A stretch of 64,000 nucleotides of DNA from Cupriavidus pauculus (GCF_002858765.1 NZ_PJRP01000001.1:588752-652751), one strand, 5' to 3'; counted from the stretch's first letter, positions 47,708-57,378 are shown. Notes: a model not told the origin generated them from the sequence alone. Numbers and translations are program-made.

Positions 47708-48508
47708 ATGCCCCCCCTACCTCTCATCGAACCCAACACCGCGCTGTTCCTGGACTTCGACGGGACGCTGGCCGATCTTGCGCCGCGCCCCGACCTGGTG
47801 CAGGTGGAGCCCCAGCTGGTCGGCACGCTGCGTGCGCTGCACACCTGCCTGGACGGCGCGCTGGCCATCGTCTCGGGTCGTCCCGTGGACGAACTCGACT
47901 ATTTCCTGCAACCGTTGCGATTGCCGGCCGCCGGCGTGCACGGCGCGGAATTCCGCCACGGCGCCGAGAGCATCGTGCGGCCACCCGCGCCGGGCATCGG
48001 TCCGTTGCTGCCGAAGCTCGAAGCGCTGGTGCTCAAGCACCCCGGCCTGCAGCTGGAGCGCAAGTCGGTGGCCGTGGCCATCCACTATCGCCAGGTGCCT
48101 GAACTGGAGCCGCTGGTGCGCGCCGCCGTGGCCGATGTGCTGCGCGATGCGGTCGGGCTCGACGCGCTACCCGGCAAGATGGTCATCGAGATCAAGCCGG
48201 CCGGCGTGGACAAGGGCGGGGCGATTGCCACGTTTATGCGCTCGGCGCCCTTTGCCGGCCGCATGCCGCTGTTTGCCGGTGACGACGTGACCGACGAGGC
48301 CGGCTTTACGGTGGTCCGCGAACTGGGCGGCGTGGGCCTGCTGGTGGGCCAGCGTGCCACGGCCGCGTCGGTCAGCGTGCCGGCGCCCGCCGTCCTGCGC
48401 GAATGGCTGCATCGCTCCGCACACGCGCTTACCCATCTGATGGCGCGCCGCGAAGACCCGTCCGATCCCCTTTCACCCCCATCACCTGCAAGGGAGAAAC
48501 CGTTGTGA
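47708..48508 (+). CDS. otsB: Trehalose-6-phosphate phosphatase
   Basis: 266 residues. HAD-family motif I TALFLDFDGTLADLAPRPDL, IVSGRP motif, and motif IV MPLFAGDDVTDEAGFTVVRE. It removes the phosphate made by OtsA, giving trehalose. The ATG at 47708 lies one codon before the family N-terminus; no strong ribosome site. Its TGA overlaps the GTG start of the GH15 gene, so the genes are coupled. Confidence 0.95.
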   Translation: MPPLPLIEPNTALFLDFDGTLADLAPRPDLVQVEPQLVGTLRALHTCLDGALAIVSGRPVDELDYFLQPLRLPAAGVHGAEFRHGAESIVRPPAPGIGPLLPKLEALVLKHPGLQLERKSVAVAIHYRQVPELEPLVRAAVADVLRDAVGLDALPGKMVIEIKPAGVDKGGAIATFMRSAPFAGRMPLFAGDDVTDEAGFTVVRELGGVGLLVGQRATAASVSVPAPAVLREWLHRSAHALTHLMARREDPSDPLSPPSPAREKPL

Positions 48509-50370
48509 GTGACCCTGCCAACCTCAACCCCGCCATCGCCACCGAGGCGCCGGCGGTCAACACGGATTCGGACAGCTCCTGCCGCCAGGCCGATCCGTCG
48601 CTGTCGCTCGGCATGATCGGCAACTGCGCGTTTTCGGCGCTGGTCGACGGGCGTGGCCGCATCGTCTGGTGCTGCATGCCGCGCTTCGACGGCGACCCGG
48701 TCTTCAATGCGCTGCTCGATACCGGCGAGAACGCCGGCCACTTCAATATCGAGATCGAGGACTTCCAGGAAGCCACGCAGTGGTACGAGCCGAATACGGC
48801 CGTGCTGCGCACGCGGCTGATCGACCAGCATGGCAGCTGCCTGGAGATCACCGATTTCTGCCCGCGCTTCTTCCGGCTGGGCCGCTACTTCCGTCCGTTG
48901 ACGCTGGTGCGGCGCATCCGGCCGATCCGGGGCGCGCCGCGCGTGCGTGTGACGGTGGCGCCCCGCTTCAACTGGGGCCGCACCAAGCCGCAGGTCACGC
49001 GCGGCAGCAGCCACGCGCGTTTTGTCAGCGACGACATGACGCTGCGCCTGACCACCGACGCGCCGCTGGCCTACGTGCTGTCGAATACGCCCTTCCTAGT
49101 CACGCGCGGCTACAACTTCATCCTCGGACCCGACGAAACGCTCACGCACGGTGTGGACGACACCGCCCGCGACTTCGAGCAGGAAACGACCTCGTACTGG
49201 CGCCTCTGGAGCCGCCGGCTGGCCGTGCCGCGCGAATGGCAGGACGCCGTGATCCGTGCCGCCATCACGCTGAAGATGTCGCTGTACGAGGAAACGGGTG
49301 CCATCGTGGCCGCGATGACCACCAGCATCCCCGAGGCGCCCGGCAGCGGCCGGAACTGGGATTACCGCTTCTGTTGGCTGCGCGACGCGTTCTTCGTGGT
49401 GCGTGCGCTGAACAGCCTGTCTGAAGTCGGCACGATGGAAGACTACCTGCGCTGGCTGTCCAACGTGGTGATGCAGTCGCAGGACGGACATATCCAGCCG
49501 CTTTACGGCATCGGGCTCGAACGAGAACTGCCGGAAAGCATGCTCGATCATCTGAGCGGCTATCGCGGCATGGGGCCGGTGCGCGTGGGCAACCAGGCGC
49601 AGGAGCACTTCCAGCACGATGTCTATGGCAACGTGGTGCTGGCCGCCGCGCAAGCCTTTCACGACCACCGGCTGCTCTATCGCGGCGGCCCCGCCGAGTT
49701 CCGCCGGCTGGAAGACGTGGGCGAGCAGGCCGTACGCGTGTTCGGCACGCCCGACGCGGGCATGTGGGAACTGCGCACACGCGCACGCATCCACACGTCG
49801 TCGGCGCTGATGAGCTGGGTGGCGTGCGACCGCCTGGCCAAGATCGCGGAGAAGCTCGAACAGCCCGCGCGTGCCGCCTACTGGCATGACCATGCCGACC
49901 ACATGAAGCAGCGCATCCTGGACGAATCGTGGAATGAAAGCCGCCAGGCGTTTGCGGAGAGCTTCGGCGGCAAGGAACTCGACGCCAGCGTGCTGCTGAT
50001 GGCCGAAGTCAACTTCATCGACCCGAAAGACCCGCGCTTCGTTTCCACGGTCAAGGCGCTGGAAGCGTCGCTGTGCGACGGGCCGTACATGCGGCGCTAC
50101 GAGGCGCCCGACGACTTCGGCAAGCCGGAAACCGCCTTCAACATCTGCACCTTCTGGCGCATCGACGCGCTGGCGCGCATCGGGCGGCGCGAGGAGGCGC
50201 GGGAAATCTTCGAGGCCATGCTGGCCGCACGCAATCCGCTGGGATTGCTGTCGGAAGACACCCACCCGATCACCGGAGAGATGTGGGGCAACTTCCCGCA
50301 GACCTATTCGATGGTCGGCCTGATCAACGGTGCCATGCGGCTGTCGGCACCCTGGGACACCGTGATCTGA
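48505..50370 (+). CDS. Glycoside hydrolase family 15 protein (glucoamylase/trehalase-like)
   Basis: 621 residues from GTG 48505, supported by AGGGAG at 48491-48496; upstream open frame lacks conservation. An N-terminal beta-sandwich (LSLGMIGNCAFSALVDGRGR, VWCCMPRFDGDPVF) leads into an (alpha/alpha)6 barrel with RNWDYRFCWLRDAFFVVRAL, then GIGLERELPESMLDHLSGYR, and EDTHPITGEMWGNFPQTYSM near the end. Bacterial relatives hydrolyse trehalose or malto-oligosaccharides, and the substrate is not fixed by sequence. It is encoded between otsB and otsA, an odd pairing of hydrolysis with synthesis. Confidence 0.88.
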   Translation: MSDPANLNPAIATEAPAVNTDSDSSCRQADPSLSLGMIGNCAFSALVDGRGRIVWCCMPRFDGDPVFNALLDTGENAGHFNIEIEDFQEATQWYEPNTAVLRTRLIDQHGSCLEITDFCPRFFRLGRYFRPLTLVRRIRPIRGAPRVRVTVAPRFNWGRTKPQVTRGSSHARFVSDDMTLRLTTDAPLAYVLSNTPFLVTRGYNFILGPDETLTHGVDDTARDFEQETTSYWRLWSRRLAVPREWQDAVIRAAITLKMSLYEETGAIVAAMTTSIPEAPGSGRNWDYRFCWLRDAFFVVRALNSLSEVGTMEDYLRWLSNVVMQSQDGHIQPLYGIGLERELPESMLDHLSGYRGMGPVRVGNQAQEHFQHDVYGNVVLAAAQAFHDHRLLYRGGPAEFRRLEDVGEQAVRVFGTPDAGMWELRTRARIHTSSALMSWVACDRLAKIAEKLEQPARAAYWHDHADHMKQRILDESWNESRQAFAESFGGKELDASVLLMAEVNFIDPKDPRFVSTVKALEASLCDGPYMRRYEAPDDFGKPETAFNICTFWRIDALARIGRREEAREIFEAMLAARNPLGLLSEDTHPITGEMWGNFPQTYSMVGLINGAMRLSAPWDTVI

Positions 50371-50401
50371 AGAAAGGATTGGCAACAACAACAAGCGAGA
50401 T

Positions 50402-51796
50402 ATGGGCAGACTAGTAGCGGTATCGAACCGGGTCGCGGACCCCCGCAACCACGCGGCGGGCGGGCTGGCTGTGGCGCTTTCCGAGGCGCTCAACAAGACG
50501 GGCGGCCTCTGGTTCGGCTGGAGCGGCAAGGTGGTGGAAACCGCGCAGGGCGGCACGCCCGGCGAAGGCGAAGTGCACCAGGTGCAGGCGGGCAACGTGA
50601 CGCTGGCCACCGTGGACCTGTGCCGTGAGGATCATGACGCGTACTACCTGGGCTACAGCAACGGCGTACTCTGGCCGGTGCTGCACTACCGTGTGGACCT
50701 GGCGGACTTCGACGCCGGCGGCAGCCTCAATGCCTACCGCCGCGTGAACCAGCTGTTCGCGCGCAAGCTGGCGCCGCTGCTGAAGCCCGACGACGTGATC
50801 TGGATCCACGACTACCACCTGATCCCGCTGGCGGCCGAACTGCGCGCCATTGGCTGCGGCCAGCGCATCGGGTTCTTCCTGCACGTGCCGCTGCCGCCAC
50901 CGCTGATCCTGGCCGCCATCCCACAGCACGAATGGCTGATGCGCGCGCTGTTTGCCTATGACCTGCTCGGCTTCCAGAGCCAGGCTGACCTGGACCATTT
51001 CTCGCGCTACGTGCAGGGCGAGGCCGGGGCGGAGCCGATGGGCGAGTACCGCTTCCGCGCGTTCCACCGCACCGTGCGTGCGCAGGCGTTCCCGATCGGC
51101 ATCGATGTCGACGAATTTGCCGAACTGGGACGCGGCGACGAGGCCGTGGAAACCTACGAGATGATGCGCGGCCAGTATGCGCGCCGCCGGCTGCTGCTGG
51201 GCATCGACCGGCTCGACTATTCAAAGGGCCTGCCGCAGCGGCTCAAGGCGTACCAGACCCTGCTGGCCGAGTACCCCGAGAACCGGTCGAGCGCCACGCT
51301 GGTCCAGATTGCCGCGCCGTCGCGCGAATCGGTGGATGCCTATGCCGACCTGCGCCGCGAGATGGAAGGCATCACCGGAGCCATCAACGGGGAATACGGC
51401 GAGCTGGACTGGATGCCGGTGCGCTACATCCATCGGTCCACGTCGCGCCGGCGCCTGCCGGGCCTGTGCCGCGCCAGTTGCGTGGCGCTGGTCACCCCGT
51501 TGCGCGATGGCATGAATCTGGTGGCCAAGGAATACATCGCCGCGCAGGACCCCGACGATCCCGGCGTGCTGGTGCTGTCGCGCTTTGCCGGCGCGGCCGA
51601 GCAGCTGAAGGAAGCGCTGCTGGTGAACCCCTATGACACCCGCGCCACGGCGCAGGCGATCCAGCAGGCGCTGCACATGCCGCTGTCGGAACGCCGCGCC
51701 CGGCACCAGAAACTGCTGGAACGCATTCGCCAGCAGGACGTGCACTGGTGGAGCAGCGAGTACCTGCGCGCGCTGATGGAGACAGAGGGGGGCTGA
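50402..51796 (+). CDS. otsA: Trehalose-6-phosphate synthase
   Basis: GT20 enzyme of 464 residues that joins UDP-glucose and glucose-6-phosphate. Motifs: [51 protein letters not shown] and [20 protein letters not shown]. With OtsB it makes trehalose, an osmo- and stress protectant. It lies 31 bases after the GH15 gene; an AAGGA sequence sits in between. The operon ends at a composite palindrome. Confidence 0.96.
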   Translation: MGRLVAVSNRVADPRNHAAGGLAVALSEALNKTGGLWFGWSGKVVETAQGGTPGEGEVHQVQAGNVTLATVDLCREDHDAYYLGYSNGVLWPVLHYRVDLADFDAGGSLNAYRRVNQLFARKLAPLLKPDDVIWIHDYHLIPLAAELRAIGCGQRIGFFLHVPLPPPLILAAIPQHEWLMRALFAYDLLGFQSQADLDHFSRYVQGEAGAEPMGEYRFRAFHRTVRAQAFPIGIDVDEFAELGRGDEAVETYEMMRGQYARRRLLLGIDRLDYSKGLPQRLKAYQTLLAEYPENRSSATLVQIAAPSRESVDAYADLRREMEGITGAINGEYGELDWMPVRYIHRSTSRRRLPGLCRASCVALVTPLRDGMNLVAKEYIAAQDPDDPGVLVLSRFAGAAEQLKEALLVNPYDTRATAQAIQQALHMPLSERRARHQKLLERIRQQDVHWWSSEYLRALMETEGG

Positions 51797-51821
51797 TGGC
51801 TTGAGATGCTGAGGGTTTGCT

Positions 51822-51931
51822 CCCCTCTCCCATGCAATGGGAGAGGGGTTGGGGGAGAGGGCGTCGAGGTTCTGCTTGCCGACCCGTCGCATTTGGAACG
51901 GCCCGCCCTCTCCCCCGCAGGCGGGAGAGAG
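51822..51931. terminator. Composite palindrome, dispersed copies 5 and 6
   Basis: A perfect 12-bp stem (51822-51833 with 51837-51848) is followed by GGGGGAGAGGGCG (51851-51863), which is fully complementary to 51904-51916, enclosing 40 bases; a third partial hairpin follows at 51908-51931. It lies between convergent otsA and the MobA-like gene. Confidence 0.7.
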
Positions 51932-51945
51932 GAGTAAACCGCAAG

Positions 51946-52551
51946 TCAGCGCACGTCCCCCGGCAGGTCGATATCGCGGAACGCGCCGTCGTCGTCGGTC
52001 AGGATGCGGGTGACGGGGTGCGACTTCAGCAGCGCACGCGCGCCTTCGTCGCCGTCGAGCTTCAGCAGTTCGTCTTTCCAGGCCTCGCCGAATCCCACCG
52101 GATGCCCGCGCTGGCCGTCGCGCCACGGCGCCGCAATGGTGTCACGCGACGTGATGGTCAGGGCCACCGCGCGCACCAGTTCCATCGACAGCCACGGCAT
52201 GTCGGCCAACGCCACCACCCAGCCGCGGGCATCGGCACAGGCCGCCACGCCCGCGCGCAGCGCCGCGCCCATGCCGGCCTCGGCTTCCGGGGCTTCCACC
52301 ACCTTGCAGCCACCGCGCCGCAGTTCCTCGGCCAGTTCCGGTATGCCGGGGCGCACCACGGCAATCGAATTGGGCAGTCCGGCCGCCAGCGTGCGCGCGC
52401 TGCGCCAGGCCACGGTGCGGCCATCGGGCAGCTTTTCGAGCAGCTTGTTGCGCAGGCCGGCCGGGTCGAAACGCCGGCCGAAGCCGGCGGCCAGCAGGAT
52501 GCCGGTGGGCAGGTCGCTCTGGATGAGCGGGGCGCGGGTGGACTTGCTCAT
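51946..52551 (-). CDS. MobA/MocA-like nucleotidyltransferase
   Basis: 201 residues. The N-terminal TGILLAAGFGRRFDPAGLRN is the nucleotide-binding loop of molybdopterin cytidylyl/guanylyl transferases; VVALADMPWLSMELVRAVAL and RGHPVGFGEAW complete the fold. In xanthine-dehydrogenase-type systems this protein makes the molybdopterin cytosine dinucleotide cofactor. It overlaps the XdhC gene by four bases and is the last gene of the molybdenum hydroxylase operon. Confidence 0.88.
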   Translation of the reverse strand: MSKSTRAPLIQSDLPTGILLAAGFGRRFDPAGLRNKLLEKLPDGRTVAWRSARTLAAGLPNSIAVVRPGIPELAEELRRGGCKVVEAPEAEAGMGAALRAGVAACADARGWVVALADMPWLSMELVRAVALTITSRDTIAAPWRDGQRGHPVGFGEAWKDELLKLDGDEGARALLKSHPVTRILTDDDGAFRDIDLPGDVR

Positions 52552-53597
52552 GGCTGTGCGGCGGGGACGCCGCCGGGAAGGATCGGACAGTCGGCTTCGC
52601 CGGCCGCGATTTCGCGGGCGGCCTTGGCGCCTTCCACCTGGAGGATGTCGGGCAGCGATACGTGGTTCTTGGCGGCGACCACCTCGGCCAGGATCGAGAT
52701 GGCGATCTCGGGCGGCGTGCGGCTGCCGATGTAGATGCCCACCGGGCCGTGCAGGCGGGCCAGTTGCAGTTCGGTCAGGTCGAATTCCTTGAGCCGCTCG
52801 CGCCGCGCCTGGTTGTTGCGGCGCGAACCCAGCGCGCCCACGTAGAACGCGGGCGTGCGCAGGGCTTCCATCAGCGCCAGGTCGTCCAGCTTCGGGTCGT
52901 GCGTGAGCGCGATCACCGCGCAGCGTTCGTCGAGCTGCATCGCCTCGACCGTGTCGTCGGGCATCGTGCGCACCATCGTCACGCCGGGGATATCCCACGT
53001 CTCGGTGTATTCCTCGCGCGGATCGCACACGGTGACCTGGAAGCCCAGGCCCACGGCAATCTGGCACAGGTACTTCGACAACTGGCCCGCGCCGATCACC
53101 AACATGCGGTAGCGCGGCCCGTGGATGGTCATCAGCGTCTGGCCGTCGAACGTCTGGCCGTCGGTCGCCACGGCGTGGCCCAGCGTGGCCCGCCCGGTGG
53201 CCATGTCCAGCGAGCGCGCCACCAGCCGGCCGCTTTCCACCGCCTGCAGCAGTTCCGCGAGGCCGCTGTGCGGCGCCAGCGGCTCGGCCACCAGTTCGAT
53301 GGTGCCGCCGCAAGGCAGGCCGAAGCGATGGGCTTCTTCGGCGCTGATGCCGTACTTCATGGCTTCGGGGCGCGTCGCCTTGATGCCTTCCTTGTGCACG
53401 CGATAAATGATGTCGTCCTCGATGCATCCGCCCGAGACCGAGCCGACGACAAGGCCGTCGTCGCGTACTGCCAGCATCGCGCCTTCAGGCCGGGGCGACG
53501 AGCCCCATGTCCTGACCACCGTCACCAGCAATACGCCGTGTCCTTCCTGCTGCCACTTCACGCTGCTTTTCAGGACTTCGAGATCCACGCTGTCCAT
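52548..53597 (-). CDS. XdhC/CoxI-family molybdenum-cofactor maturation protein
   Basis: 349 residues. Conserved N-terminal motif VVRTWGSSPRPEGAMLAVRD followed by GSVSGGCIEDDIIYRV; C-terminal Rossmann domain RMLVIGAGQLSKYLCQIAVG and YVGALGSRRNNQARRERL. XdhC proteins protect and insert the sulfurated molybdenum cofactor into the large subunit. Its start overlaps coxG by 28 bases. Co-transcription with coxG, coxE and coxD indicates a shared maturation role. Confidence 0.92.
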   Translation of the reverse strand: MDSVDLEVLKSSVKWQQEGHGVLLVTVVRTWGSSPRPEGAMLAVRDDGLVVGSVSGGCIEDDIIYRVHKEGIKATRPEAMKYGISAEEAHRFGLPCGGTIELVAEPLAPHSGLAELLQAVESGRLVARSLDMATGRATLGHAVATDGQTFDGQTLMTIHGPRYRMLVIGAGQLSKYLCQIAVGLGFQVTVCDPREEYTETWDIPGVTMVRTMPDDTVEAMQLDERCAVIALTHDPKLDDLALMEALRTPAFYVGALGSRRNNQARRERLKEFDLTELQLARLHGPVGIYIGSRTPPEIAISILAEVVAAKNHVSLPDILQVEGAKAAREIAAGEADCPILPGGVPAAQP

Positions 53598-54157
53598 GAT
53601 CGTTTCCGCTTCTTCGTCTGTTCCTCGCCACCGCCGTCGTCGCCTTTGTCGCCGTCTTCGGTGGCCTCGTTGCTCTGGCTGTCGTTGTCGCTGTCCGGCG
53701 CTTCGGCGTCGGCGGGGCTGCCGCCCACGGCCTCGGTGAAGCGCACGAAAAACGCATCGGCCATCTTGCGCGCGGCGGCATCCACCAGCCGCGAGCCAAT
53801 CTGCGCGATCTTGCCGCCTACCTGCGCCTTCACCGCATAGGTGAGCAGCGTCTCGTCGCCTTCGGGGGTCAGCGTGACCGTGGCGGACCCCTTGCCGAAG
53901 CCGGCCGCGCCACCTTGTCCGTCGAACTGGATCGTGTAGCTGTCCGGCGCCTGGATGTCCTGCAGGGCCATGCGCCCCTTGAAGCGCGCCTTGACCGGCC
54001 CCACGGCGGCGGTCAGCGCAAGCTGGTAGGCATTTTCGCCATCGGGCTCGATGCTCTCACATCCGGGAATACATTGCTTGAGCAGGGCTATGTCGTTCAG
54101 CGCCTCCCATGCCACCTGTTGCGGCACGGGCAGGCGCTGGGTCTGGTTCATTTCCAT
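53570..54157 (-). CDS. coxG: CoxG family protein (SRPBCC fold)
   Basis: 195 residues from ATG 54157, with AAGGA in front; an ATG two codons on is an alternative. The SRPBCC domain begins MNQTQRLPVPQQVAWEALND and includes CIPGCESIEPDGENAYQLAL and VGGKIAQIGSRLVDAAARKM. A charged, Asp/Glu/Gly-rich tail (about residues 145-190) replaces the membrane anchor seen in some homologues. CoxG is implicated in anchoring CO dehydrogenase to the membrane; its role for a form II enzyme is unclear. Confidence 0.9.
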   Translation of the reverse strand: MEMNQTQRLPVPQQVAWEALNDIALLKQCIPGCESIEPDGENAYQLALTAAVGPVKARFKGRMALQDIQAPDSYTIQFDGQGGAAGFGKGSATVTLTPEGDETLLTYAVKAQVGGKIAQIGSRLVDAAARKMADAFFVRFTEAVGGSPADAEAPDSDNDSQSNEATEDGDKGDDGGGEEQTKKRKRSWTAWISKS

Positions 54158-55392
54158 GGCGGATTTCCTTGTCGGGGGGCGGTTTGTCTGTCCGGTGGCA
54201 CGCGCGGTGGCCTGCCGGTGTCCGCCAGCAGCGTTTCCAGTGCCAGCAGGCTGTCGAGGTTGTGTGCCGGGCGCAGCGCGTCCACATGCGGCAGGATGGC
54301 CTGGATGCCGCGCGCCTGGGGCGCGAAGCCCGCGTAGCGCAGCAGCGGATTGAGCCACACGATGCGGTGCGCGAAGCGGCGCAGCCGGGCCATCTCCTGC
54401 GCCAGCAGGTCGATGTGTTCCAGGTCGATGCCATCGCTGACGAACAGCACGGTGGCGCGGCCGCCCAGCGTGCGGCGGGCCCATTGCCGGTTGAAGGCCG
54501 CCAGCGCGGCGCCGATGCGGGTGCCGCCGGCCCAGTCGCGCACCTGCTCGGCGATCAGGGTCACGGCGTCGTCGGGATCGCGTTCGCGCAGCGCCCGGGT
54601 GACGTTGGTCAGCCGTGTGCCGAACAGGAACACGTGCATGCGCTCGCGCGATTGCATCAGCGCATGGCAGAAGTACAGCACCGCGCGCGAGTACTGGCTC
54701 ATGGAGCCCGAGATGTCGAGCAGCAGCACCACGGGCGGCTTGCGCTCGGCGTGCTTGCGGTATTTCCAGCGCAGCCATTCACCATGCTGGCGCACGGCCA
54801 GCCGCGCGCTGGCGCGCAGGTCGGCATGGGTGCCGCAGGCGGCGGCCCGGAGCCGGCGCGTCCGTTGCAGCGCCAGGTGGGCGCGGTGCGTACGCACCAG
54901 ATGCTGCAGGGCACGCCATTCATCTGCGGAAAGCGTGTCGAAGTCGCGGCTCGCCAGACGCTCGCGGTCGGAGAAGGTCAGCGGCGCCGTGAAGCGTTCC
55001 TCGCGCATCGGCGGGTCGGGCCGGGCGGCGGCCGGCTGGCGCGCCGCCAGGGCATCGGCCAGGCGATTGCTGCGCTTGGGCGGCGGCGTGCCGGCATCCA
55101 CGCGCGGCAGCAGCATCGCGCGCAGCTTGCCCTCCCAGTCAGGGTCACGCCAGAACAGGTCGAAGGCGGCATCGAACAGCGGCCGCTGGTCGGGGCCGGA
55201 CAGCATCAACGCGGCCAGCGCGGCACGCACTTCGCTGCGGGCGCCGATGTCGACGTGGCGCAGCGCCTCCAGTGCGTCGACCGCGTGCGCGGGCGACAGG
55301 CCAAAGCCGGCATCGCGCAGCAGCCGCGTGAAATGGGTGACGTTGCGCGCCAGCATCGGCAAGGCGGTGGGGGGCGGTACGTCCTGCGGCAT
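54148..55392 (-). CDS. coxE: CoxE-like VWA-domain protein
   Basis: 414 residues from ATG 55392 (MPQDVPPPTALP). The VWA/MIDAS motif is in VVLLLDISGSMSQYSRAVLY, with supporting ATVLFVSDGIDLEHIDLL. It pairs with the MoxR-type ATPase encoded immediately upstream; in the cox operon CoxD and CoxE help mature the copper-sulfur-molybdenum site. Its 3' end overlaps coxG by 10 bases. Confidence 0.92.
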   Translation of the reverse strand: MPQDVPPPTALPMLARNVTHFTRLLRDAGFGLSPAHAVDALEALRHVDIGARSEVRAALAALMLSGPDQRPLFDAAFDLFWRDPDWEGKLRAMLLPRVDAGTPPPKRSNRLADALAARQPAAARPDPPMREERFTAPLTFSDRERLASRDFDTLSADEWRALQHLVRTHRAHLALQRTRRLRAAACGTHADLRASARLAVRQHGEWLRWKYRKHAERKPPVVLLLDISGSMSQYSRAVLYFCHALMQSRERMHVFLFGTRLTNVTRALRERDPDDAVTLIAEQVRDWAGGTRIGAALAAFNRQWARRTLGGRATVLFVSDGIDLEHIDLLAQEMARLRRFAHRIVWLNPLLRYAGFAPQARGIQAILPHVDALRPAHNLDSLLALETLLADTGRPPRVPPDRQTAPRQGNPPWK

Positions 55393-55405
55393 GTCCGGCT
55401 TCCTG

Positions 55406-56302
55406 TCAGCCAGCGGGCGTGGCGCCGGCCAGCAAGTCCGCGATGGTGGGGCCATCGGCGCGCGCCAGGTCGTCCTGGTACTTGAGCAGCACGCCCAGCG
55501 TGTTGCGCACCGATTGCGGATCGAGTTCGGTCACGCCAAGCGCGGCCAGCGCCCGGCACCAGTCGATGGCTTCGGCAATGCCCGGCGCCTTGAACAGGTC
55601 GATGCCACGCAGCCTGTGGATGAAGTCGACGGCCTGCTGCTGCAACGCCGCCGCGGCTTCGGGCGCACGGGCGGCCACGATCTGCAGTTCCCGGTCGCGT
55701 TCCGGGTAGCCCATCCACTGGTACAGGCAGCGCCGCTTGAGCGCGTCGTGAACCTCGCGCGTGCGGTTCGACGTGATGACGATCAGCGGCGGCCGCTCGG
55801 CGCGGATCACGCCGATCTCGGGGATCGACACCTGGTACTCGGACAGCACTTCGAGCAGGAAGGCCTCGAACGGCTCGTCGGCGCGGTCGATCTCGTCGAT
55901 CAGCAGCACGCGCGGCACGTCGGGTCTGGCGGGGTCCGGCAGCAGTGATTCGAGCAGCGGGCGCTTGAGCAGGTAGTCGTCGTGGTAGAGCGACTGCTGC
56001 TCGGGCCGCTCGCCGCGCGCTTCGGCCAGGCGCAGCGCCATGATCTGACGCGGGTAGTCCCACTCGTAGAGGGCGCTGGCGGCGTCGAGCCCCTCATAGC
56101 ACTGCAGCCGCAGCAGGCGCGTGCCGAGCATGGCGGCCATGGCCTGCGCCAGCGCCGTCTTGCCCACGCCCGGTTCGCCTTCCAGAAACAGCGGCCGCTG
56201 CATGCGCAGGGCCAGGTACAGCACCGTGGCGGTCTCGCGATCGGCGAAGTACTGCTGGGCTTCGAGCGAAGAGAGGGTCTGGTCGATGGAAGTGGGAAGC
56301 AT
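55406..56302 (-). CDS. coxD: MoxR-family AAA+ ATPase (CoxD-like)
   Basis: 298 residues. Walker A GEPGVGKT at residues 42-49, Walker B RVLLIDEIDRADEPFEAFLL, sensor 1 asparagine in LIVITSNRTREVHDALKRRC. MoxR/VWA pairs act as metal-cofactor chaperones. It starts a block (coxD, coxE, coxG, XdhC, MobA-like) separated from coxSLM by about 260 bases containing two palindromes. Confidence 0.93.
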   Translation of the reverse strand: MLPTSIDQTLSSLEAQQYFADRETATVLYLALRMQRPLFLEGEPGVGKTALAQAMAAMLGTRLLRLQCYEGLDAASALYEWDYPRQIMALRLAEARGERPEQQSLYHDDYLLKRPLLESLLPDPARPDVPRVLLIDEIDRADEPFEAFLLEVLSEYQVSIPEIGVIRAERPPLIVITSNRTREVHDALKRRCLYQWMGYPERDRELQIVAARAPEAAAALQQQAVDFIHRLRGIDLFKAPGIAEAIDWCRALAALGVTELDPQSVRNTLGVLLKYQDDLARADGPTIADLLAGATPAG

Positions 56303-56397
56303 GATTTCAACAACAAGCCGTAAGCGAAGCTGGGGGTTGTTTAACGGTCACCGCCGCCAGCCACGCCCGAGCGGATGCAGAAGATAGTGTCCTGGCT

Positions 56398-56421
56398 CCC
56401 TCTCCCCTCATGGGGAGAGGG
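56398..56421. repeat. Dispersed palindrome copy 7
   Basis: Perfect 10-bp stem CCCTCTCCCC / GGGGAGAGGG, loop TCAT, followed by CAGGGGAGAGGGG. It lies between coxM and coxD and may attenuate transcription of the maturation block. Confidence 0.65.
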
Positions 56422-56517
56422 CAGGGGAGAGGGGTGGTGCAACAAGGGGCCACATCCAGCGAAGCTGTCTGTGTGATCCAGCATGATGGTGCCCGACAGG
56501 CCCGCCCTCTCCCCCAG

Positions 56518-56544
56518 CCCCTCCCCCGCTTTGCGGGAGAGGGG
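56518..56544. repeat. Dispersed palindrome copy 8
   Basis: Stem 56518-56529 with 56533-56544, one mismatch, loop TTT, 18 bases after the coxM stop codon. Left neighbour CCCTCTCCCCCAG matches the arm seen beside copy 3. Confidence 0.6.
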
Positions 56545-56561
56545 AGCAAACCAAAGCGAAG

Positions 56562-57362
56562 CTACCCCTTCAGCGCCTGTTCCACCGCCCGGGCCGTCAG
56601 CACCGGAATCAGGTGCGCGCGGTACGCGGGCGACGCATGCAGGTCGCCGTTGAGGCCCGACGGATCGACCTTCACCGCCCGTGCCGCCGCCACCGTGAAG
56701 CTGGTGGTCAGCGCCTGCTCCAGCGCCGGCGCGCGGAACACGCTGTCGGCCGCGCCCGTCACCGCCACGCGTACCGACTGGCCGGTGCGCGCCACCATCA
56801 CGCCCACCAGCGCGAAGCGCGACGCCGGGTTGCGGAACTTGATGTAGGCGGCCTTGTCGGGCACCGGGAACCGCACGGCCGTGATCAGTTCGTCAGGGGC
56901 CAGCGCGGTTTCGTAAAGGCCCTTGAAGAAGTCGTCTGCGGCGATGCTGCGGCGGTCGGTCACGACGGTGGCGTTCAGGCCGAGCACGGCCGCCGGGTAG
57001 TCGGCGGCGGGGTCATCGTTGGCCAGCGATCCGCCAATCGTGCCCATCGCCCGCACCTGGCGGTCGCCGATGCCGAAAGCCAGCGCCGCCAGCGCCGGAA
57101 TGCGGCGCATGACCTCGGCGTTGGCGGCCACGTCGGCGTGGCGCGCGGCGGCACCGATCACCAGCTCGTTGCCCTGCACGGCGATGTCGGCGATGCCCGG
57201 GATGCGCGCGATGTCGACGAGCGTCGACGGGGCGGCCAGGCGCAGCTTCATGGCCGCCAGCAGGCTTTGCCCGCCGGCCAGGAACTTGGCGTCGCCATCG
57301 GCCTTGAGTTTGGCCACGGCCGAAGCGGCGTCCGTGGCGCGTTCGTACTGGAATGCGTACAT
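56562..57362 (-). CDS. coxM: Molybdenum hydroxylase FAD-binding medium subunit
   Basis: 266 residues from ATG 57362 (MYAFQYERATDAASAVAKLK). Both flavin motifs are present: KFLAGGQSLLAAMKLRLAAP and AMGTIGGSLANDDPAADYPA. It passes electrons from the Fe-S subunit to the acceptor by way of FAD. It lies 16 bases after coxL. The name is by family; see coxL for why CO may not be the substrate. Confidence 0.93.
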   Translation of the reverse strand: MYAFQYERATDAASAVAKLKADGDAKFLAGGQSLLAAMKLRLAAPSTLVDIARIPGIADIAVQGNELVIGAAARHADVAANAEVMRRIPALAALAFGIGDRQVRAMGTIGGSLANDDPAADYPAAVLGLNATVVTDRRSIAADDFFKGLYETALAPDELITAVRFPVPDKAAYIKFRNPASRFALVGVMVARTGQSVRVAVTGAADSVFRAPALEQALTTSFTVAAARAVKVDPSGLNGDLHASPAYRAHLIPVLTARAVEQALKG

Positions 57363-57378
57363 GGTCGTCTCCCCCGGG

